From Streptomyces sp. SID14436 (lineage in GTDB: Bacteria > Actinomycetota > Actinomycetes > Streptomycetales > Streptomycetaceae), in assembly GCF_010548465.1 (NCBI RefSeq), contig NZ_JAAGMD010000207.1, forward strand, positions 1-58,396: a stretch of 58,396 bases of DNA, in the 5' to 3' direction. Under the pieces are notes generated by a model that saw nothing but the letters and a program-made list of their open reading frames with translations, had not been told where the DNA came from and did not search any database. Positions 47,428 through 55,942 of the stretch are shown piece after piece. Position 1 is the stretch's first letter; each line of letters opens with the position of its first letter. Position numbers and translations under genes: made by a program.

Positions 47428-49743
47428 TCAGCGTCCCAGGCGTCCGCGGACCATACCGACCAACGAGTTGAGCTCTTCGATGCGCATCCGGCGGGCCGCG
47501 ACGAAGAAGACCCCCAGCAGAACGGCCCCGCCGACCAGGATGGCGGCGAAGGATCCCGCGACGCCCTGGCCGATCGTCTGGCTGATGCCGTAACAGGCAG
47601 CGCCGCTGAGCAGGGCGGCCGGGACGGACGCGATGCACAGCCGCGCGTAGGTCCGCAGCACCCGGGCGCCGTCCAGGTCGCCGCCCAGCCGCTTGCGCAG
47701 CCGTCGCCAGGCGACGCCGACCCCCACCGCGTAGGCCGCGCCGTACGAGGCGGCCATGCCGACCACGGCCCAGCGGGCGGGGAGCACCAGGAAGCAGACC
47801 ACCGCGGCGGCCGCGTTCACGGCGGCCACGATGACGGTGTTGTAGAAGGGCGTGCGGGTGTCCTCGTAGGCGTAGAAGGCGCGCAGCACGACGTACTGCA
47901 CGGAGTAGGGGATCAGGCCGAGACCGAAGGCCATCAGCATGTACCCCATGTTGGTGGCCTCGCTGGTGCCCGAGGAGCCGAACATCAGGGTGCACATCGG
48001 GATGCCGAGGGCGATGAAGCCGAAGGCGATCGGCACGATGGCGACCGCGGTGGTGCGCAGGCCCTGGGAGATGTCGTCGCGGACGGCGCCGCCGTCTTCC
48101 TCCGCCGCCGAGCGGGAGATCCGGGGCAGCAGGGCGGCCATCAGGGAGACGGTGATGATGGCCTGGGGCAGACCCCAGATCAGCTGGGCGTTGGCGTACG
48201 CGGCGAAGCCCGTGCCCTCGACGTCGGAGGCGAGCCCGGATGCGGTGGACAGCTGCGTCACGACCAGGGCGCCGGCCTGGTTGGCCAGTACGAACAGGAT
48301 GGTCCACTTGGCGAGCATCGCGGCCTTGCCGAGGCCGTGGCCCTTCCAGTCGAAGCGCGGGCGGATGCGGAAGCCGGTCTCCCGCAGGTACGGGATCATG
48401 GCCAGGGCCTGGACGACGAGGCCGAGCAGGACACCGATCCCGAGGAGCCGCTGACCCTCCGGGGGGATGTTGGTGACGTTCATCCGGGAGTCGGCGGCCG
48501 TGCCGTAGACGTAGATGAAGACGCCGAGGGTCGTGATGATGACGACGTTGTTGAGGACCGGGGTCCACATCATCGCGCCGAACTGACCGCGTGCGTTGAG
48601 GATCTGACCCATCACCACGTGGACGCCCATGAAGAAGATCGAGGGCAGGAAGTAGCGGGTGAAGGTGACAGCGACCTCGTTGGCGGCGGGGTCCGAGGCG
48701 ACGGGGTTGGACAGCGCGCGCACCAGCAGCGGCGCGGCGAACCAGGCGAGTGCGGTGAGGGCGGCCAGGGCCACCATCACCAGGGTCAGCAGGCGGTTGG
48801 CGTAGGCCTCGCCACCGTCGTCGTCGTCCTTCATGGCACGCACGAGCTGCGGCACGAACACGGAGTTCAGGCCGCCGCCGACCGTGAGGATGTAGATCAT
48901 CGTCGGCAGCTGGTAGGCGACCTGGAAGGAGTCGCCGAGGAGGCCGAGTCCGAGCGCGGAGACGATCAGTGCCGAGCGGACGAAGCCGGTCAGCCGGGAC
49001 ACCATGGTGCCCGCCGCCATCACGGCACTCGACTTCAGCAGTCCTCCGGCCCTGCCGCCCTTCTTCGGGGCGGGCGCGGGGGTCTCCGACTCCTGGGGGG
49101 CCTCGGCGGCCGGAGGAGGGGTCGCCCCTGCGTAGTGGCCCGGTGTCGAGACCGGTGCGGGCACTCCGGCGGGTTCGCCGACCCGGGCGTCCTGCGGGAG
49201 GTGCGTGGCGTGAGCGCCCCGGTGCTCCTCCGGGTACCCGCCGCCCTGTTGTCCGGGAACGGCGCCGCTGTGCTGCTGGTCGCGGAAGAGATGCGCGAAG
49301 GCGTCGGGTTCCTGCTGCCGGCCACCGCTCCGGCCGACCAGGTCGTCCACGCCCACGTACTGCGTGGTGCGCGGGTCGTCACCGTGCGGCAGCAGCTGGG
49401 TCGGGCCGTCCGGCTCGGGCGCCGGCGTCTGGGCCCACACCCGGGGGTCGGGCGCGTACGGCGACTGCGGCGGCTGCCCGTACAGCGGCTGGGCGGGCGG
49501 CTGCGTGCCGGGCGGGGGCGGCGGATGCGCGGCGCGGTCGTAGAGGGCCTCGGCGACGGGGTCCTGGGCCGCGATGTCCTGAGCCCGGTAGGGGTCCTGG
49601 TCGTAGGCGTCCTGGAGGTACGTGTCCGCGGGTGGCTGCGGCTCCTGGTCGTGCCCGGGCGGCGGACCCTCGGAGCGGTCCGGCTCGGGATGACCCGAGC
49701 TGCCCGCGGCACGGCCGCGGTCACCGTCGTACGGCGCGTTCAT
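47428..49743 (-). CDS. murJ: Lipid II flippase MurJ (MviN)
   Basis: 771 residues from ATG 49743 (GAGGTGGGG upstream). The first about 235 residues are a Pro/Gln/Tyr-rich disordered extension absent from E. coli MurJ. The MOP-family core then starts with SSAVMAAGTMVSRLTGFVRS and has about 14 membrane helices with FFAARRMRIEEL at the end. MurJ moves lipid II across the membrane for wall synthesis. It heads the minus-strand group murJ-pseudokinase-sigM-anti-sigma. The long extension may take part in regulation; that is inference. Confidence 0.95.
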   Translation of the reverse strand: MNAPYDGDRGRAAGSSGHPEPDRSEGPPPGHDQEPQPPADTYLQDAYDQDPYRAQDIAAQDPVAEALYDRAAHPPPPPGTQPPAQPLYGQPPQSPYAPDPRVWAQTPAPEPDGPTQLLPHGDDPRTTQYVGVDDLVGRSGGRQQEPDAFAHLFRDQQHSGAVPGQQGGGYPEEHRGAHATHLPQDARVGEPAGVPAPVSTPGHYAGATPPPAAEAPQESETPAPAPKKGGRAGGLLKSSAVMAAGTMVSRLTGFVRSALIVSALGLGLLGDSFQVAYQLPTMIYILTVGGGLNSVFVPQLVRAMKDDDDGGEAYANRLLTLVMVALAALTALAWFAAPLLVRALSNPVASDPAANEVAVTFTRYFLPSIFFMGVHVVMGQILNARGQFGAMMWTPVLNNVVIITTLGVFIYVYGTAADSRMNVTNIPPEGQRLLGIGVLLGLVVQALAMIPYLRETGFRIRPRFDWKGHGLGKAAMLAKWTILFVLANQAGALVVTQLSTASGLASDVEGTGFAAYANAQLIWGLPQAIITVSLMAALLPRISRSAAEEDGGAVRDDISQGLRTTAVAIVPIAFGFIALGIPMCTLMFGSSGTSEATNMGYMLMAFGLGLIPYSVQYVVLRAFYAYEDTRTPFYNTVIVAAVNAAAAVVCFLVLPARWAVVGMAASYGAAYAVGVGVAWRRLRKRLGGDLDGARVLRTYARLCIASVPAALLSGAACYGISQTIGQGVAGSFAAILVGGAVLLGVFFVAARRMRIEELNSLVGMVRGRLGR

Positions 49744-49787
49744 GGTTACCCCACCTCATCGTCCCGGGCCCACCGGCCACGACATCC

Positions 49788-52187
49788 TCAACGGTCCACT
49801 CTCTCACCCGTGCCGGACGGGTCCGGGCTTTCCGATGCGGTGTCCGGGGCGGGGTCACTCGGCTGCTGCGGGGCGTCTGCCCGCGAGCCGGCCTCCGACT
49901 CCTCGGTGGGACGCGCTTCGGGTGCCGTCGGTTTCCGCGGGCCCTCACCGTCTCCGTCGCCGTCCTCGTCCGTCCCGTCGGGCTCGTCCTCGGCACGGCG
50001 GGCGGCGGCCCGCTTGCGCTGGGTGTACATCCGGAATCCGGCCAGGACGAGGAGCAGGACACCGCCGCCGATGACCAGCATCACCGTGGCGGTGATCTCG
50101 GTGACCTTCACGTCGAAGACGACGGGCTCACCGTACGGGCGGCCGTCCTCGGTGAAGAGCTGCGCGACGACCGTGGCCCGGCCGTTGGCGTTGGCGGAGG
50201 TGGTGAACTTCACCGACTGGCTGTGGCCGCCGGAGACAGTGACGGGCTGCTCCGCGTAGGCGGCCCCGCCGATCTCCAGACGGGTCGGATTGGTCGAGCT
50301 GAGGCGCAGCACCAGGTGCTCGACGCCCTGCACCAGGTTGTTCTGGACCGTCACGGGAATGGTCGCGCTGCGGCCGGAGAGCTTCGTCTCCGACTTGTCG
50401 ATCAGCTTGACCTGGTCGATCAGGACGTCCAGGTACGCTTCGACGCCGCTCCGGTAGGTCGCGGCCTCCGCGACCCGGCCGCGCCACGACGCGGACATGG
50501 CCCGGTTCAGGGCGCGCCCGAAGGGGGTCACCACCCTGGAGCGGTCGGAGAGGATCACGTTGAACTTGTCCAGCTTCCCCTGCGTCCGCGCGATCTGCTC
50601 GTAGGCGGCGCGCGGCAGCTCCTGCTTGCGCAGTGCGGAGGGGTACGCGCCGGCCGAGGGGACCCGGGTGGCGGCCGCCGGGTCCGGCTTGGCCTTGGCG
50701 GCGTCGGTGAGGTCCTGGGACTCCGACCAGGTCCCCTCCCGCAGGGCCTCCAGGGCCTCGGCCATCGTCTGTGCCTGGCTCGCCGAGGGCATGCGCTGCG
50801 GTGCGACGACGATGCTGCGTTTCTTGCCCGTCTGCAGGCCCAGCGTGAGGCTCTGGGCCAGGAACCGCTGCGTGGCGAGTGTGGACGCGGACGCCTTCGT
50901 CAGATCGCCCCGGAAGGCCGTGGACAGGGGGGCGTCCGCGACGACCGCGGTGGTGCCGCCGCCGATGGGGCGGGCCGCGGACGGCGTGTACGACAGGCCG
51001 TCGGTCTCCTTGAGGCTGTCGCTGCGGGCGATGACCTTGTCGGCGCCGGCCGAGGTGGCGACCTTGATGATGGAGGGGTCGACCGCACCGTCGACGGGCC
51101 AGGCGAAGTCGGTGGTCGGCGTCACGTGGAGGATCGGCTCGACCGTGTTCACGACGACGTCGGTGGCGTCCTTGAGGTGCTTCAGCGAGCCGCCGACCGA
51201 GGTGCCGTTGTGGGCGAGGGAGGCCAGGTCCGGGTCGCCGAAGGGCAGCGCGACCACTTCGTTGTCCGCCACGGCCTTCTGCACCTCGGCCAGCCACCGC
51301 TTGGCGACGTCCTGGTTGCGGCCCGGCACGGTGGTGTCGCCCTCGGCCCTGACCTCGTACCGGTCGGTCATGGCGTCGACCGAGGCCAGCAGGTCGGGAT
51401 CGACGACCCAGGTGACGTCCAGGTCCTTGCCCAGGGACACCATGCGGTCGAGCCGTCCGCCGGGGGAGATCTCCTTGGCCAGGTCGTCGTCGCGGAAGAC
51501 GGGCGTCTGCTGCTCGTCCGATCCCGTCTCCGCCGTCATGTGGGACGAGGAGATGAGCGGCCACAGGACGGTCGTCTTCGTCCGCTTGCGGGCCTCCTCC
51601 GGCTGCCACGGCAGGAACGTCCGCTGCACGCCGAGGATCCGCTCCCAGGGCTGCGCGGCGGTCTCGCCCGAGAGCGACACCGCCAGCTGGTAGACGCCGT
51701 CCTGCCCGAGGTCCAGCTCGTCGACGGGGACCGAGATGCTGAAGCGCTGGGAGACACCGGGCGTGAGCTCGGAGAACTTCTCGGTGTACTTGCCGCCGAG
51801 TTCCCGGCCGGCGGGGCTCAGGATGTCCCGGCTGTTCCGGGCGACCGTGTCGATCCCCGAGCGGGTGTTCATCAGGGGGCCCACCCGAAGGCCGACGTGG
51901 GCGTCGGTGACGGCCTGGCGGCCCTTGTTGGTCACGGTGCCCGACACCGTGACGGTGTCGCCCTCCGACGGAACGCTGGGGGTGAGCGAGTCCACGGACA
52001 CCGCGACCGAGCCCGTGTCGGTGGCGGCCCGGAGCGTGTCCCGGGCCGCCGCGTCCGCTGAAGGCGCCGAGGACGACTGCAGCAGCCCGGTCAGCAGGAG
52101 CGCCGAGGCGAGAAGGGCCCCCGAGCGCCGCACCCAGCGGCGGGCAGGTGAGGGACTCGTCCCCTGGAAGTCTGCCGCCTCGGCCAC
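49788..52187 (-). CDS. DUF6049 secreted/membrane protein
   Basis: 799 residues from GTG 52187. A signal peptide (SGALLASALLLTGLLQSSSA) precedes a large extracytoplasmic part that begins with an Ig-like domain (VSVDSLTPSVPSEGDTVTVS) and ends with another beta-rich domain. A membrane helix (VMLVIGGGVLLLVLAGFRMY) and an acidic cytoplasmic tail end the protein. The family (mycobacterial Rv3909) always accompanies murJ. Function is unknown; wall assembly is likely from context. It lies 44 bases upstream of murJ. Confidence 0.9.
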   Translation of the reverse strand: MAEAADFQGTSPSPARRWVRRSGALLASALLLTGLLQSSSAPSADAAARDTLRAATDTGSVAVSVDSLTPSVPSEGDTVTVSGTVTNKGRQAVTDAHVGLRVGPLMNTRSGIDTVARNSRDILSPAGRELGGKYTEKFSELTPGVSQRFSISVPVDELDLGQDGVYQLAVSLSGETAAQPWERILGVQRTFLPWQPEEARKRTKTTVLWPLISSSHMTAETGSDEQQTPVFRDDDLAKEISPGGRLDRMVSLGKDLDVTWVVDPDLLASVDAMTDRYEVRAEGDTTVPGRNQDVAKRWLAEVQKAVADNEVVALPFGDPDLASLAHNGTSVGGSLKHLKDATDVVVNTVEPILHVTPTTDFAWPVDGAVDPSIIKVATSAGADKVIARSDSLKETDGLSYTPSAARPIGGGTTAVVADAPLSTAFRGDLTKASASTLATQRFLAQSLTLGLQTGKKRSIVVAPQRMPSASQAQTMAEALEALREGTWSESQDLTDAAKAKPDPAAATRVPSAGAYPSALRKQELPRAAYEQIARTQGKLDKFNVILSDRSRVVTPFGRALNRAMSASWRGRVAEAATYRSGVEAYLDVLIDQVKLIDKSETKLSGRSATIPVTVQNNLVQGVEHLVLRLSSTNPTRLEIGGAAYAEQPVTVSGGHSQSVKFTTSANANGRATVVAQLFTEDGRPYGEPVVFDVKVTEITATVMLVIGGGVLLLVLAGFRMYTQRKRAAARRAEDEPDGTDEDGDGDGEGPRKPTAPEARPTEESEAGSRADAPQQPSDPAPDTASESPDPSGTGERVDR

Positions 52188-52442
52188 GCGCTCGCCCGTC
52201 CCTCGTCGTCAGTGGTCGTCGGAATGTGCGTCCCCGCATGGTAACGATGCGCGCTGAGAGGAGGTGCCGCGGACCGGGCTCCAAGATCGCGCACGGCAGC
52301 CAGGCGTCCGCTATGCCGCTGAAGGGCGGGAGTGCGTCTCCGAGTCGCCGGAGTGGTGCTTGTGCGGGTTCGGTGCGAGGTGTCCCGGGGCGGATGTAAT
52401 GGGGGCGCTTCCGGCTCCCCCGGCCACGTACTCTTTTCTGTT

Positions 52443-53885
52443 GTGCCGAACGCCAATGAAGAAACCAGTGTCCTGAGCCAGGTGCAGCGCTCCGCGGGGA
52501 ACGAGCCGCTGCAGGTCGCCCCTGTCGCCGACGACCTCGCCCGCCGCTTCCAGGAGGCCGGATTCTCCCTGGCCCTGGTCGGGGGTTCGGTCCGGGACGC
52601 GTTGCTGGGGCGGCTCGGCAACGACCTGGACTTCACGACCGACGCCCGACCGGAGGAGGTACTGAAGATCGTCCGGCCCTGGGCGGACGCGGTCTGGGAG
52701 GTCGGGATCGCCTTCGGCACGGTCGGTGCGCAGAAGGACGGCTACCAGATCGAGGTCACCACGTACCGGTCCGAGGCGTACGACCGCACCTCGCGCAAAC
52801 CGGAGGTGTCCTACGGCAACTCCATCGAGGAGGATCTCGTCCGCCGCGACTTCACCGTGAACGCGATGGCCGTCGCTCTTCCGGAGAAGACCTTCATCGA
52901 TCCGCACGACGGCCGCGGCAGCCTCGCCCAGCGCCTGCTGCGGACGCCGGGGACCCCGCAGGAGAGCTTCTCGGACGACCCGCTGCGGATGATGCGCGCC
53001 GCGCGGTTCGCCGCGCAGCTCGACTTCGACGTGGCCCCGGAGGTCGTCGAGGCGATGACGGAGATGGCCGGCCGGATCGAGATCGTCTCCGCCGAGCGGG
53101 TGCGGGACGAGCTGAACAAGCTGATCCTCTCCCCCCACCCGCGGAAGGGTCTGACGCTGCTCGTCGACACCGGCCTGGCCCAGCACGTCCTCCCCGAGCT
53201 TCCCGCACTGCGCCTGGAGCGCGACGAGCATCACCGGCACAAGGACGTCTACGAGCACACGCTGATCGTTCTGGAGCAGGCGATCGCCCTGGAGGACGAC
53301 GGTCCCGACCTGACGCTCCGCCTGGCGGCTCTCCTGCACGACATCGGCAAGCCCCGAACCCGCCGCTTCGAGAAGGACGGCCGGGTCTCGTTCCATCACC
53401 ATGAGGTGGTCGGAGCGAAGATGACCAAGAAGCGCATGACGGCGCTCAAGTACTCCAACGAGCTCGTGAGGGACGTCTCGCGTCTTGTCGAGCTCCACCT
53501 GAGGTTCCACGGCTACGGCACGGGAGAGTGGACCGACTCCGCCGTCCGCCGTTACGTCCGGGACGCCGGTCCGCTGCTGGACCGGCTCCACAAGCTGACG
53601 CGCTCCGACTGCACCACGCGCAACCGGCGGAAGGCTGCCGCGCTGTCGCGGGCGTACGACGGCCTGGAGGAGCGGATCGCCCAGCTTCAGGAGCAGGAGG
53701 AACTGGACGCCATCCGTCCCGACCTCGACGGCAACCAGATCATGCAGATCCTCGACCTGAAGCCGGGACCGGCGGTCGGCCAGGCGTACAAGCACATGCT
53801 GGAGCTGCGGCTGGAGCACGGCCCCATGGAGCACGAAGCGGCCGTCGCGGCCCTCAAGGAGTGGTGGGCCGAGCGTCAGGACTGA
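52443..53885 (+). CDS. cca: CCA tRNA nucleotidyltransferase with HD domain
   Basis: 480 residues from GTG 52443. The polymerase-beta-like head has GGSVRDALLGR (47-57) and DLDFTTDARP (metal aspartates D61 and D63). A RNA-binding neck (RRDFTVNAMA, DPLRMMRAARFAAQL) follows, and a C-terminal HD phosphohydrolase (LLHDIGKPRTRR). It adds CCA to tRNA 3' ends; both tRNAs in this window lack an encoded CCA. No ribosome-binding site precedes the start (CACGTACTCTTTTCTGTT), so the message may be leaderless. The mycobacterial orthologue is pcnA. Confidence 0.95.
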   Translation: MPNANEETSVLSQVQRSAGNEPLQVAPVADDLARRFQEAGFSLALVGGSVRDALLGRLGNDLDFTTDARPEEVLKIVRPWADAVWEVGIAFGTVGAQKDGYQIEVTTYRSEAYDRTSRKPEVSYGNSIEEDLVRRDFTVNAMAVALPEKTFIDPHDGRGSLAQRLLRTPGTPQESFSDDPLRMMRAARFAAQLDFDVAPEVVEAMTEMAGRIEIVSAERVRDELNKLILSPHPRKGLTLLVDTGLAQHVLPELPALRLERDEHHRHKDVYEHTLIVLEQAIALEDDGPDLTLRLAALLHDIGKPRTRRFEKDGRVSFHHHEVVGAKMTKKRMTALKYSNELVRDVSRLVELHLRFHGYGTGEWTDSAVRRYVRDAGPLLDRLHKLTRSDCTTRNRRKAAALSRAYDGLEERIAQLQEQEELDAIRPDLDGNQIMQILDLKPGPAVGQAYKHMLELRLEHGPMEHEAAVAALKEWWAERQD

Positions 53886-53892
53886 ACGCGAA

Positions 53893-53924
53893 CGGTGCCG
53901 TGTTTCACGTGAAACACGGCACCG
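53893..53924. terminator. 32-bp perfect palindrome: terminator hairpin containing parS
   Basis: A perfect inverted repeat without loop bases, centre 53908/53909, outer arms CGGTGCCGTG... It lies seven bases after the cca stop and has parS at its core (53901-53916). Confidence 0.75.
53901..53916. other. parS: parS site within palindrome after cca
   Basis: Perfect TGTTTCACGTGAAACA, at the centre of a 32-bp palindrome. Confidence 0.95.
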
Positions 53925-53943
53925 TCGATGCGTCTCGCACACA

Positions 53944-53981
53944 CGGAGGGGCGATGTTTCACGTGAAACATCGCCCCTCCG
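53944..53981. terminator. 38-bp perfect palindrome: terminator hairpin containing parS
   Basis: A perfect inverted repeat, centre 53962/53963, outer arms CGGAGGGGCGA..., 16 bases before the 3' end of the minus-strand LppU-like gene. parS (53955-53970) is its core. With the neighbouring 32-bp palindrome it lies between convergent genes. Confidence 0.75.
53955..53970. other. parS: Second parS site after cca
   Basis: Perfect TGTTTCACGTGAAACA, centre to centre 54 bases from the previous parS. Confidence 0.95.
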
Positions 53982-53996
53982 CGGGAAGCAGGCGGG

Positions 53997-54473
53997 TTAC
54001 TTCACGTCCTTGAGGCAGAGGACGACCTCGTGGCCGCCGCCCGTCTGGTAGTAGGCGATGGGCGCGTCCGGGACCGACTTGCACTTGTTGCTGTCGCTGG
54101 TGTCGTCGAACTTCTCGACGACCTTGTACTCGGCGTCACTGGAGGAGCAGTCGACGGACTTGAGGTCCGGCTTGAACTGCGTGCCCTCGTTGTGCATGCA
54201 GCTGCCCACCGACGTGGTCTCGGCGTCGGATTTGTTCCACTGCCACTTGACCACACCGATGACGACCGCGATCGCGATCACGGCGACGACGCGCAGCAGC
54301 TTCTTGTTGAAGCGGCCGCCCGCGGGAGGCGGCGGCGGAACGGGCGCACCCGGCGGCGGGAACCCCGGCTGACCGGCCTGCTGGGGGAACCCGCCCTGCT
54401 GCGGCTGAGGGGCCTGGCCCTGCGGCGGCTGGCCCTGCGCGAACGGATTGCCCTGGGGCGGTGGAGTGGTCAC
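53997..54473 (-). CDS. LppU/SCO3897 family membrane protein
   Basis: 158 residues from GTG 54473. A Pro/Gln/Gly-rich cytoplasmic tail (about 1-50), one membrane helix (LLRVVAVIAIAVVIGVVKW) and an extracytoplasmic domain with four Cys (SCMHNEG, VDCSSSDA, NKCKSV, VVLCLKD) likely forming two disulfides. This is the LppU/SCO3897 family, of unknown function. The start codon follows an inverted repeat TAGGGG-GA-CCCCTA (54475-54488) that includes the ribosome-binding purines, so initiation could be structure-dependent. Confidence 0.88.
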   Translation of the reverse strand: MTTPPPQGNPFAQGQPPQGQAPQPQQGGFPQQAGQPGFPPPGAPVPPPPPAGGRFNKKLLRVVAVIAIAVVIGVVKWQWNKSDAETTSVGSCMHNEGTQFKPDLKSVDCSSSDAEYKVVEKFDDTSDSNKCKSVPDAPIAYYQTGGGHEVVLCLKDVK

Positions 54474-54602
54474 TTAGGGGTCCCCCTAGAACTCGGAAAG
54501 GCGGCGCGGCGAGAAATCCGCGCGAGGTAAGACGCACGTAAGCTACCTGGCCCGACTGACAACTCAGGAGTCCCGTGGGGCTCTGTGGCACTGATGTGAC
54601 AC

Positions 54603-55865
54603 TTACTGGCGCTCAAACCGGGCGATAGCCGCTGCTACTGCCCCGTAGATAACGGCGATCGTTACCACCAGCGGAACCGACCGGCCGTCCGGCGGCAGCA
54701 TCAGGGCGGCGACCCCGGCGGCGCCGACGAAGGCGACGTTGAACAGCACGTCGTAGACCGAGAAGATCCGGCCACGATAGGCGTCCTCCACGGTCGACTG
54801 GACGATCGTGTCCGTGGCGATCTTCGCTCCCTGGGTGGCCAGTCCCAGGACGAACGCCCCGGCCAGCAGGGGCCCGGTGGCGAAGGGAAGACCGAGGGCC
54901 GGCACGAGGACGGCCGCGGCGCCCGAGCACACCCGGATCCACCGGCCAGCTCCGAGGCGTCCCGCGGCCCAGGGGGTCAGGACGGCCGCCGCGAAGAAAC
55001 CGGCGCCGGAGACACCCAGCGCGGTCCCCAGCAGGGCGAGCCCGTCGTCCGTGGTCGAGGTCAGCGCGTACCGGCACAGCATCAGGACCATGACGAGCAT
55101 GGCGCCGTAGCAGAACCGCATGAGCGACATCGCCGTGAGCGCCCAGGCCGCCTCCCTGCGCTCGGGGGCGGCGAGGTGGCTCACGCCCGCCACCAGGTCG
55201 CGGGCGCAGCCCTTGAGGGCGGTGGACAGGCGGGCCGGTGTCATCGCACGGTCCGGGCCGAGCAGGTCCTTTGCGATCCGCAGTGACGCGAGCGCGGCGC
55301 ACAGATAGAGCGCGGCGCCCACCAGGACCACGGCGGCGTCCGAGTCGGCGACGAGCAGGCGGACGAGGAAGGCGAGACCCCCGCCCGCGGTCGCGGCCAG
55401 CGTTCCGGCGGTCGGAGACAGGGAGTTGGCGATGACCAGCCGCTCGGCGTCGACCACGCGCGGAAGGGAGGCGGACAGACCGGCCAGGACGAAGCGGTTC
55501 ACGGCGGTGACGCAGAGCGCGGCGGCGAAGAGAAGGCCGTCCGGCACCCGGCCGAGGATCAGCAGTGCGGTCACGCAGGCCATCAGGGCGCGCAGGAGAT
55601 TGCCGTGGAGGAAGACCTGGCGTCGGCGCCAGCGGTCCAGCAGAGCCCCGGCGAACGGACCCACCAGGGAGTACGGCAGCAGCAACACCGCCATGGCCGA
55701 GGCGATCGCCGCGGCCGACGTCTGCCGCTCCGGCGAGAACACGACGTAGGCGGCGAGCGCGACCTGGAAGACACCGTCGGCGCCCTGGGAGAGCAGCCGG
55801 ACGGTCAGCAGGCGTCTGAAACCCTGGAAACGCAGGAGTACGCGCAGGTCACGGACGACGGCCAT
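54603..55865 (-). CDS. Major facilitator superfamily permease
   Basis: 420 residues from ATG 55865 (GTG 55880 also possible). About 12 membrane helices; the loop between helices 2 and 3 has GPFAGALLDRWRRRQVF, the MFS G-x-L-a-D-r-x-g-r-r motif. It resembles drug-efflux-like MFS proteins of the Streptomyces core genome. Substrate cannot be told. The gene lies 129 bases upstream of the LppU-like gene on the same strand, probably with its own promoter. Confidence 0.88.
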   Translation of the reverse strand: MAVVRDLRVLLRFQGFRRLLTVRLLSQGADGVFQVALAAYVVFSPERQTSAAAIASAMAVLLLPYSLVGPFAGALLDRWRRRQVFLHGNLLRALMACVTALLILGRVPDGLLFAAALCVTAVNRFVLAGLSASLPRVVDAERLVIANSLSPTAGTLAATAGGGLAFLVRLLVADSDAAVVLVGAALYLCAALASLRIAKDLLGPDRAMTPARLSTALKGCARDLVAGVSHLAAPERREAAWALTAMSLMRFCYGAMLVMVLMLCRYALTSTTDDGLALLGTALGVSGAGFFAAAVLTPWAAGRLGAGRWIRVCSGAAAVLVPALGLPFATGPLLAGAFVLGLATQGAKIATDTIVQSTVEDAYRGRIFSVYDVLFNVAFVGAAGVAALMLPPDGRSVPLVVTIAVIYGAVAAAIARFERQ

Positions 55866-55942
55866 GGGGGACAGCCTCACACAGAACGAAGGTCTCCGGG
55901 CCGTGCGACCCGGAGACCCTCAACTGCCCTGGACGAGCGGGA

